Shown: in pieces, positions 31,927 through 39,012 of the stretch
Layout: each line of letters begins with the position of its first letter
Position numbering within the stretch: the first letter of the stretch is position 1
DNA from: Balamuthia mandrillaris
Lineage: Eukaryota > Discosea > Longamoebia > Balamuthiidae
NCBI GenBank assembly: GCA_031835245.1
Contig: JAVKOQ010000433.1
Span: forward strand, 1-39,012
Length of the DNA stretch: 39,012 nt
Direction: 5' to 3'
Position numbers and translations under genes: made by a program
Notes under the pieces: generated by a model
Database searches by the model: none
Told to the model about the DNA's origin: nothing
Seen by the model: the letters and a program-made list of their open reading frames with translations, nothing else

Positions 31927-32412
31927 CTTAGCAGAGAGGGTAGGTACCTGCGCAGTACGACTGGGAGAGGGTGCTCGCGATTTATTTATAAAAGTAAGGG
32001 GGGGAAGAGGAAAGGGTCAAAGCAACACTTTCTTCTTTTCGGCTGTTTTCGTTGCCTTGGGGGGATGAGCAGCGGTAAGATCGCTGGAGCAGAGAGTATC
32101 CGCCCAGCGAAACTATGGGAAGAGCAGCTGGGAGGTGGGGGGACAAGTTTTTGCACTTTAGCGGTTCCTAAAAGTGAACGCGAGGTAATGCCGCGGTAAA
32201 AATTTTGACGGAGGGGTCATAGCGCAGGACTTGGAAAAAATTGATAAAAGCACCGAAACAAGGAAAACAGAGAGGGAGATGCGCAAACGCAAGTGAGCTG
32301 CCTCTCTCCTGGCCCTGTTCAGCTTGCAAGCTTTCTCGTGTGTTTCAACACAACGGTTGGCTTCATCACGAGGCTTCAACTCCATTTTTTTTTGAAAAAA
32401 TTAAAAAGAACA
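31927..32412. promoter_or_regulatory. Divergent promoter, fascin-like / GNAT copy 2
   Basis: A 486-bp spacer between divergent starts. It has no repeats longer than short A runs and no recognisable gene. A poly-T/poly-A leader directly precedes the ATG at 32413. Confidence 0.45.
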
Positions 32413-33288
32413 ATGGAATCCTCTTCTGGCGATTCAGACGATTCCTCTTCCTCGTCACACTCCAACGGTTTGACTTCCTCCTCCTCTCCGCCACAGCCAT
32501 CACAACGGTGGGTGGCAGAAGATCCATTCATCCTCTATGACCTCAAAGAACGACACGACCTCCGCCAATCCCTCCTCACCCGCTTCTACGACGAGTTCCT
32601 CCCCACCTACTTCCCCTTTGAGGACGAGCTGGAGCCCGTCGAGGTCTGGGAGGAAATGATGGACCCGGACTACAAGGACAGCGTCTTTCACGTCGTGGTG
32701 GCGTTCGATCAGGAGGACAGGGAGCTGAAGGAGATCCTGGGGGGCTGCGTTTTTGAGTATGGGCGGGAGAGCGACTGCGGCCTCATCTCCTACTTCGTGG
32801 TCAGCCCCATGTGCAGGGGTAAGGGCTTGGGCAGGCTCCTCATAGAGAGGAGTGTGGAGATTACGCATGCGGACGCGCGGGCGGCTGGCCTGAAGGGAGG
32901 CTGCCCGGCCATCTTTGCAGAGACCAACGACCCCACCAAGGTAAAGGCGGAGGAGGACACGGTGCCGCCGGAGGTGAGAGTGAGAATGTTGCAACGCATC
33001 GGCTTCAAGCGGTTGGAGATGGAGTTTGTGCAGCCACCCTTGCAGGAAGGCAAGAACCCTTGTGCCAACCTCTGGTTGCTTGTTTACCAACCGGAGAAGG
33101 AAGAAGAAGGGAGAGAGAGGACGAGTTTACCAGCAGAACTGCTTTTGAGATGGGTAAACGAGTATTGGCGGGCGTGTTGTGCATACTTTGATCCAGACTA
33201 TGAGAGGTCTTATGTGGAATTGCGGGCCATGAGGATGGAGCTTAGCAGCAAAGAGAGCGTGCGGATAGTGGACATAGTGCCCTCTTGA
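32413..33288 (+). CDS. Intronless GNAT-family acetyltransferase, copy 2
   Basis: One exon, 291 aa, start ATG at 32413 (an in-frame extension upstream has no ATG). After a Ser-rich leader it follows copy 1 closely: FYDEFLPTYFPFEDELEPVE, GGCVFEYGRESDCGLISYFV, the acetyl-CoA loop RGKGLG, FAETNDPTKVKAEEDTVPPE and MLQRIGFKRLEMEFVQPPL. Both copies also share the C-terminal LRWVNEYW/LNWVKDYW and YFDPDYE/YYDPDYE blocks, so the whole protein was duplicated, and copy 2 lacks the Asp-rich insert of copy 1. The two are inverted with the fascin-like gene between them. Substrate unknown. Confidence 0.88.
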   Translation: MESSSGDSDDSSSSSHSNGLTSSSSPPQPSQRWVAEDPFILYDLKERHDLRQSLLTRFYDEFLPTYFPFEDELEPVEVWEEMMDPDYKDSVFHVVVAFDQEDRELKEILGGCVFEYGRESDCGLISYFVVSPMCRGKGLGRLLIERSVEITHADARAAGLKGGCPAIFAETNDPTKVKAEEDTVPPEVRVRMLQRIGFKRLEMEFVQPPLQEGKNPCANLWLLVYQPEKEEEGRERTSLPAELLLRWVNEYWRACCAYFDPDYERSYVELRAMRMELSSKESVRIVDIVPS

Positions 33289-33450
33289 TTCTTGATGCTT
33301 TCACGAACACTAAACGTTTCTTCTCCTTTGTCTCTTTCTTTTTCTGTTGGAGCGAAGAGAGAAGAGAGCAATGAAGAAAAGAAAAGAAAAGAAAAGAAAT
33401 GATGCAGAGAGAGAAGCAAAAGAGGAGAAAGAGAACAGAGAGCAAAGATA

Positions 33451-35682
33451 TCATGTTGGGTGAGTAGAATCTGAATGCTCACTTTTCCCAACTTTTTTCT
33501 CATCGTCATCCGAGCCAGACGGCCGTGTTATCTCTTGCTTTCCTTCTTCCTCTGCTCTTTTATCTCTATCTCTTTCTCTTCGTGGTTGTGGTGTTGTGGT
33601 AGCAGAACTCGGTGGAACAGCTTTGCGTGCTGCCGCTGCACGATGCCGTTCTTGTTCCATCTGTTCCACCTTGGCAGATAGTCTTGCGTCTATTCTACTT
33701 CTTCCGTGATAACCGTTGTTGCAATTTTTCAGAGTTGACTGAAGTTGTGGCAGTAGTTGAAGTTGCTGTAGTAGAAGAGATAGAAGAAGAGGAGGAGGAT
33801 GGAGCATCTTCTATTGCTGCCGAAGAAGTTGGTTGTTGTTGAAAATCATCAACAGAAGCGATTCTTTGAGTTGCTTTGACATTTTCTAGCGATGTATCAT
33901 TCTCTTGCTGTTGCTCACCTTCTTTCTCTTTCCCCTTGTTACCATCACTTTCTTCTCGTTTGTTGCTTTTCATCTCTTTCTCGTGATCCCCTTCTCTTTC
34001 TCCTTCTGCCTTGCCCCTATCTTCTTCATCCTCTGCAAAGATGGATGAAGCATAAGCAGGCACAACAACATGCTCATAAGCCGCAGCCAACTGACTCAGC
34101 AAATGCAAAGTCATCTTGACCAGTCCCCTCATCGAGGGAGTTCCCAACAGAGCCGCCGCCTGCGAGTCCCTCTGCAAACGTCTGTAAATGCCGGAGGAGC
34201 GCAAGTAGATGATCTCCTGTGTGATGGCTCCTTCCTCGCTACGAAGATCCGTCATCTTGATGAGAGCGGAGAGACAAGCCTTCTCCTCAGAGGTGAGCGT
34301 CGGTGTGTCCAAGTTGAGGAGGAGCAAATTCTGAAGGGTGAGCACACGATAGAGGATTTGCACCTGCTGGTCCCATTGCCGGAGCTTGTGCTCTTTGAGG
34401 GTGTGGGTCCAATCCCCAAAGCAGGGCGCGCAGAGGAGGTACCTGCGGAAGGATAACTCCTTCTTGACTATTTCGAGTTCCTACTTTTTGGCAGTCAGAG
34501 GATTGCGAAGAAGAAGAAGAAGAAGAAGAAGAAGAAGAAGAAGAAGAAGAAGAAGAATGATAATAAGGAGGAGGAGAAGGAGGAGGAGGAGGAGGAGGAG
34601 GAGGAGGAGGAGGAGGAGGAGGAGGAGGAGGAGGAGGAGGAGGAGGGAGGAGGGAGAGGAGGAGGAGGAGAGGAGGAGGAGGAGGAGGAGAGGAGGAGGA
34701 GGAGGAGGAGGAGGAGGAGGAGGAGGAGGAGGAGGAGGAGGAGGAGGAGGAGGAGGAGTAGAATAACAAGAAGAAAAAGCAGAAGAAGAAGAAGAAGAAG
34801 AAGAAGAAGAAGAAGAAGAAGAAGAATAAGAACGAAACAATAACAATAACAAGAAGCAGCGACAACGCACTCCCATGAGCTGAACAATGTTGGTAAAGGT
34901 AGCATCAATCTGTGGGAAGCAGTTCTTTGGGTCAGTGGCGCTCTTATAAATATCCACCACTTTGAACACAGAGCGTTCCGTCCTCTTCATCCTCCGCTTC
35001 ACGATGTTGTGGACGAAAGGGCTGGATACTATCAGATTTACCAACATGGCCGCCACTGCTCCTATTAAAATCGCTCCTATTCTCACCTGTTCGAGGAGAG
35101 AAACGTGAGAAGGAGAACGAAGACAGAAGAGAGAAGACAGAAGACATAAACGAAGGAGAACGAAGGAGGAACAACAGAGGGGAGAAGGGAAGAGGGCGAA
35201 GACAAGAAGAGCAACGTCCTTACCAAAAGAGTCGCAAACACAGAGGGCAGTCCTTCCCAATCGAACCCAAACAGCGGCCACTGAAACGGGACCAACACCA
35301 CAAACAACGCCGAGAAGGCAGCCGAGGAGTGCGAGCCAGGGTCCGCGAAGCCCATGAAGTACAGCGCGTAGCTGCTTATCATGACAGCCACGGGCACGTA
35401 GATAGCCACCAGCCACTCCGCCGTCTCCTCGGAGTACTCCCCGATGACCGTGGGGTGAATGACGATGTTGCAGAGGGTGGCGGCGATGCTGCCCACCAGG
35501 GAGGCGCGGATGATGTCCAACCCTTGCTGCAGCCCTATGAGCAGGATGGGAGAGACGCACAGGTAGGCATTGAAGGCTGTGCTCACCCGGTCTGGGTTCT
35601 GCTCGCGCGTGTGTGTGCAGGAACGGGGAAGGAAGGAAGGAAGGAAGGAAGGAAGGAAGGAAGGAAGGAAGGAAGGAAGGAA

Positions 35683-35724
<42 letters not shown>

Positions 35725-36042
35725 GAACAGGAGAGCAAGGAGGAAAGAGAACACAGACGTAAGAAGAACACACCAAGGACGAGAGAACAAGAGTGAAAAA
35801 AAGGGTAAGAAGAGGAAGGAAAGGTTTGTTGGGGTGTTAAAAAAAACCTGAAGGAGGTTGGTGAAGACCAAGGCAAGGCCAGCAGCGAGGCCAAACTTAA
35901 AAACGTTGAAGCGCGGGCTGTTGCGAGCAAAGATGTGGCGCAGCAGCAGCCGGTCGATAAAGTTTTGCACCGCTTCCGGCATCAGGAACTCATGTCGCCC
36001 AACTCGTTTCCTCCTTCGCCGGAGTTGTGAGATGGAACTCAT
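33451..36042 (-). CDS. Aromatic-acid-exporter / FUSC-type membrane protein
   Basis: Exons from the 5' end are 35848-36042, 35224-35598, 34871-35086, 33854-34480 and 33451-33765 (575 aa). The N-terminal half has about six hydrophobic segments: FKFGLAAGLALVFTNLL, YLCVSPILLIGLQQGL, ASLVGSIAATLCNIVI, WLVAIYVPVAVMISSYAL, FSALFVVLVPF and IGAILIGAVAAMLVNLIV. The RxG-x-LIG-x-A pattern of the last segment is typical of the FUSC/ArAE (aromatic acid exporter, DUF939-like) superfamily. A long cytosolic helical region follows (YLLCAPCFGDWTHTLKEHK, LSALIKMTDLRSEEGAI) with a charged disordered C-terminus. Substrate unknown. Exon 4 acceptor TAG (34481-34483) and the last intron (33766-33853) were chosen by phase; if the last intron is kept, the protein ends at an alternative stop near 33695. 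Confidence 0.75.
34507..34830. repeat. (GAA)n-(GGA)n-(GAA)n compound satellite in exporter intron 3
   Basis: About 50 bases of AGA, about 190 bases of GGA/GAG with few breaks, then about 45 bases of GAA. It is all purine on the + strand, all pyrimidine on the gene's sense strand, within intron 34481-34870. Confidence 0.92.
35628..35721. repeat. (GGAA)n and (GA)n repeats in exporter intron 1
   Basis: About 13 GGAA units followed by about 18 GA units, inside intron 35599-35847, pyrimidine on the sense strand. Confidence 0.9.
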
Positions 36043-36451
36043 GAATTCCAAAGAGAGAGGGGAGGAGAGGAGAAGGGAAAAAAACTGGGAGGGAGAGAGG
36101 TCCAAAGGCCCTTTGTTCTTGGTTGTTGTTTTGTTGTCTTTTCTGTCTTCTTTCCTCTCCTTTTCTCCGCCGACGACTCGTTTTATAATTTTGCCTCCTC
36201 CAAAGCTGCTTTGGCATGGAAGGGACAACAAAGGACAAGCTGATGGGGGGAGGTTGACGACTTTAGCTTCGTTAGAGTTACGTCGTGGGGTGGTTTTTAT
36301 TTAGAAAATGAAGCGTTACGAAAAAGAAGAAGAAAAAGTGGAAGAGGACCAAGAAGAAACGGACACGGAACAAGCGGCACTCTGTGCTCTACACAACCCT
36401 CACTCCAAAAAAAAAAAAAAGAACAGAAATTGTTTACAAAAAACGATACAG
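36043..36451. other. Spacer: exporter promoter
   Basis: A 409-bp non-coding stretch, pyrimidine rich at first and then ending in an A14 run (about 36407-36420) before the tRNA. No gene was seen. Confidence 0.5.
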
Positions 36452-36524
36452 TGCCCCCAGCCGGGTTTGAACCAGCGACCTTTAGATCTTCAGTCTAACG
36501 CTCTACCAGCTGAGCTATAGGGGC
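36452..36524 (-). tRNA. tRNA-Phe (anticodon GAA)
   Basis: The minus strand folds into a full cloverleaf of 73 bases: acceptor GCCCCTA paired with TGGGGGC, D arm GCTC/GAGC, anticodon arm TTAGA-CTGAAGA-TCTAA with anticodon GAA, variable loop AGGTC, and T arm GCTGG-TTCAAAC-CCGGC. The discriminator base is A. There is no intron. A box (TAGCTCAGCTGG) and B box (GGTTCAAACCC) are intact. T-rich sequence follows on the minus strand (complement of the A14 run is about 30 bases downstream). Confidence 0.96.
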
Positions 36525-36553
36525 TTGCTTGTAGGTATATGCGATTTGCTGAG

Positions 36554-36729
36554 ACGAAATGGGATAACGCTATATTTCGTTAACAACATTCCACTTCTCT
36601 CGCTTTTTGGGTCGATAACCCACGCGCCATGGTTACGGTGTGGCTCCCACCAAAAGTAGTCCTTGTCCACACTAACTTTCCCCGCTACGCTTGGCGGGCC
36701 AAGCCGGGGAATCGCAGGGACTATTTTTT
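36554..36729 (+). ncRNA. Candidate structured RNA with Pol III-like T6 end
   Basis: A run of perfect helices lies in a non-coding stretch: ACGAAAT (36554-36560) with ATTTCGT (36574-36580); TGGGT (36608-36612) with ACCCA (36618-36622); an alternative CCACGC/GTGTGG; then a nested hairpin TAGTCC (36657-36662) closing with GGACTA (36718-36723) around TTCCCCG/CGGGGAA (36678-36711) and GCTTGG/CCAAGC. T6 follows directly at 36724-36729, as at Pol III ends. It matches no RNA family that I can name. Strand is inferred from the T run. Confidence 0.35.
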
Positions 36730-36865
36730 CCCCTTGCCATTTCTTTTCATGCATGTGTACAAACGTCGGTTCGTTGAAGAAAAAGAAAGAGGAACGACCC
36801 AGTTGGAGGAGCGCGTGCCTGTGTGGAGAAGAGAGGGGGTGAGGGAGAGGTAAAGGTTATAAACC

Positions 36866-37885
36866 ATGGTCTGGTTCACGGCAGAGAAGGAGAAGAACGA
36901 CGATGACATCATCGAGTTGGAGGTGGGCCGCATGGGGGTCAATGGAGGAGGAGGCGTGGGAAACACACCAGCCGGGCTTCCGGCACGACGAAAAAGAAAG
37001 CAGTTACGACCGCTTCTCGGTCGCTTGAGGATACTGCTTCGGATATACGGTACGTCCTGCGTTCTTTTCTTGAAAGGGCAACGTTGCTTACAATCTATAA
37101 ACCACAACACAAATAAAGGCTCACAAGGAACTATGACCCTCATCTTTCTCTTTGCTTTGTTTGCTGCCATTATTTTCTTCTTTCGGCAACTGCCAACCAT
37201 AGCCACATCTCTTCGGCCGGGTGCTCGAGAGTTTGAGGTCCCTCGTATCGTCTCAGAGCACTGCGAGCATCATTCCAAACACAGAAACATCAACGAGGTT
37301 CGTCTGTACTCCTAGCTCCTTGCTTTCTTTTCGTTCTTGTTCTTGTTCTTGTTCTTCTTCTCGGTCTTGCGTTGGCTAATAAAGGAGACTGGAAATAATT
37401 AACTTGCCTCCAAACTAACAAGGAGGGGAAGGAGGAGTTCTCGGTGATAGACAAGACCGTATATAACTACTGGCAAGATGCCATGACACCGGAGAAGTCT
37501 CACCAGTTCCTGGATCTGCTTGGTACCACCTTGCTTCTAAGTGTTGTTGTGAATACAAGATCCAAACAAACTCTTTCTCGTGGGATTTCCAGACATGCAG
37601 TACAATACAGCCAAACTGGACAGTTACAAAGCGGTGGAAGTGGTCGTGCCACAAACCATCTCCAATGAGGTGTTCGTCTCCGTCGAAAACTTTGTTTGGG
37701 CACGCAACGTGCTGCGAGGCGCTCGTACCTTTTACAAGTTTGGTCTTCTCTGCATTTTTATTTCTTTTTGCTCTCTCGCTCTGTCTCTGTCTCTGTCTCT
37801 GTCTCTGTCTCTGTCTCTGTCTCTGTCTCTGTCTCTGTCTCTGTCTCTGTCTCTGTCTCTGTCTCTGTCTCTGTCTCTGTCTCTG

Positions 37886-37921
<36 letters not shown>

Positions 37922-39012
37922 TCTCTCGCTCTCTCTCTGCTTTCTTCTTCTCTCTTTCTTTCCTGCCAGTCTCTCTCTCTGTCCTTTTCTTTCTCTCTGC
38001 TTTCTTCTTTCTTCTTATTCTCTTATGACATATTTGTGCATTACATAGAGACAAAGTGGTTGTGGTGAGTTCCATATGGAAGGGCTTTCACGAGTTCCTT
38101 CTGGCGCTGACCGCTCACGGGGAGGAGAACGTCGTCTTCATAGTGCTCCGCTCTCATGGCATCCACGTGAACACCCAACTGCCCGAATTGGGCATCTACT
38201 TCTTGGAGTCCAAAGAGAGCTCGGAGCTGGCTCTCATCGAGCAGGCCGACCTCTACATCTCCTTGAACGGGCTGCATGCCAAGGACGCGGTGGAGAAGGC
38301 CAGAACGCCCACTATGGTCTTGTACAGCGGCAGGAAGCTCCCTAGCGCGCTAGACACATTTGAAGTTCGGCCTCTTCTCAACTTTGGTGAGACACTTCTT
38401 ATTGCTTCAGCATCTTCTTATCTCGTCTTGGTTCTCTCTTTCTTTGTTTCTTTCTCTGTCATCTCCTCTTTCTTGTTTCATAGCTAAACAAACACAAAAA
38501 CAAAACAGGAGAGATACTACCTTCTTCTCTGGCCAGACAAACAAAGCTGATGCTCAACAAGCCCAAAGTGGATGTCATCTTCCACAGCTACCTTGACCCC
38601 ACGATGGGCTACGGCAGCTCCGCGGAGCAGATGGTGTTGGCCTTGGACAGACGTAACATCTCGGTGAGGTACTATCCTAAAGCAGGACCGCCGCGTAAGG
38701 GATTGAAGGACCTCATCAAGGAGAGGACATGGAGCCTTGTGGAGAGAACGGAGACCAGCGATACCTATCTAGGCTACTTTGTGCCGCATGAGGTGGACGT
38801 CAATCGAATTCATCCGTTGGCTCGCAAGGCCAAAGTGGCCGTCATTTATACCACGTTTGAAACTACCAAAGTACCTTCAAAGGTATCTTCGTTTAACTCG
38901 GCTATTATTCCTTCTTCTGCCTTCTTTTTTCCTTTCTTCTTAGTTCTAGTCTTTCTTCTGTCTTTTTGTTTTAAACCACTTCTTTCTTTCGTTGCTTCCT
39001 TTACTTCTTTCA
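36866..39012 (+). CDS. Type II membrane glycosyltransferase-like protein (3' end missing)
   Basis: Exons seen are 36866-37049, 37119-37297, 37423-37522, 37593-37737, 38049-38386 and 38509-38882 (440 codons); an intron then starts (GTATCT) and the gene leaves the window. A basic cytosolic N-terminus (RRKRKQLRPLLGRLR) leads to one membrane anchor (MTLIFLFALFAAIIFFF, about 66-84), the layout of a Golgi type II enzyme. The lumenal part has VVVVSSIWKGFHEFLLAL, DLYISLNGLHAKDAVEKAR, then GYGSSAEQMVLALDRRNISV and KVAVIYTTFETTKVPSK, which resemble the N-terminal half of GT4-like (GT-B fold) glycosyltransferases. The donor-binding half would be beyond the edge. Donor and acceptor sugars are unknown. 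Confidence 0.7.
37778..37937. repeat. (CTGTCT)n and (CT)n repeats in glycosyltransferase intron 4
   Basis: About 21 units of TCTGTC-type hexamer are followed by CT repeats inside intron 37738-38048. Confidence 0.92.

Noticed and set aside
32293-32412. N-terminal extension of GNAT copy 2
   Set aside because: It needs a non-ATG start; the ATG at 32413 has the better context and matches the Ser-rich leader.
34386-34908. Poly-Arg, poly-Gly, poly-Ser and poly-Leu frames over the purine tract
   Set aside because: Intronic compound satellite, no start context or domain.
36699-36716. Short match on the minus strand to the CCTGCGATTTCCCC part of U1 snRNA
   Set aside because: No U1 5' end (ACTTACCTG) and no correct Sm-site layout near it; taken as chance.
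36515-36754. Minus-strand frame with KVSVDKDYFWWEPHRNHG
   Set aside because: No homology recognised; overlaps the inverted repeats and tRNA, and looks like chance.

Overview
This is a eukaryotic nuclear window. It is gene dense and almost every gene is split by short GT-AG introns of roughly 60 to 400 bases. Coding exons are GC-moderate to GC-rich, while introns and spacers are packed with homopolymers and CT/GA-type microsatellites. The gene set (LRR-Roc-COR protein, PH-myotubularin, HYR-type receptor kinase, fascin-fold protein, SAP-WGR-PARP, TFIIH p62) fits a free-living protist. I infer an amoebozoan, possibly of the Acanthamoeba/Balamuthia kind, but the species is not shown by the sequence itself.

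Layout, left to right: the 3' end of an unknown serine-rich gene (3-137); a long pyrimidine/purine-rich spacer; a Ser-rich unknown gene (2373-4424, +); the TFIIH core subunit p62/TFB1 (4502-7368, -); an ARM-repeat plus family-16 methyltransferase fusion (7739-9906, -); a receptor-type tyrosine kinase with a HYR-like ectodomain (10295-13176, +); a PH-GRAM-myotubularin phosphatase (13247-17226, -); a SirB1/Transglut_core2 protein (17851-19656, +); a Roco protein without kinase domain (19751-22967, -); a TARG1/OARD1 macrodomain ADP-ribose hydrolase (23352-24313, -), head to head with a PARP2-like poly(ADP-ribose) polymerase (24610-27063, +); a small coiled-coil protein (27292-27810, -); an intronless GNAT acetyltransferase (29085-30029, -) with an inverted paralogue (32413-33288, +) flanking a fascin-like protein (30906-31926, -); an aromatic-acid-exporter/FUSC-type membrane protein (33451-36042, -); tRNA-Phe(GAA) (36452-36524, -); a possible structured RNA; and a type II membrane glycosyltransferase-like gene that runs off the right edge (36866 onward, +).

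How the genes relate: most are unrelated housekeeping or signalling genes placed in convergent and divergent pairs with very tight 3' ends (about 70 to 165 bp between convergent stops). The one pair that makes functional sense together is PARP (writer of ADP-ribose) and OARD1/TARG1 (eraser of the terminal ADP-ribose), which share a 296-bp divergent promoter. The two GNAT genes are a local duplicate.

Exon-intron structures were assembled by hand from splice sites, reading-frame phase and protein similarity remembered from the families. Every multi-exon CDS listed sums to a whole number of codons. No transposon, retroelement or CRISPR array was recognised.
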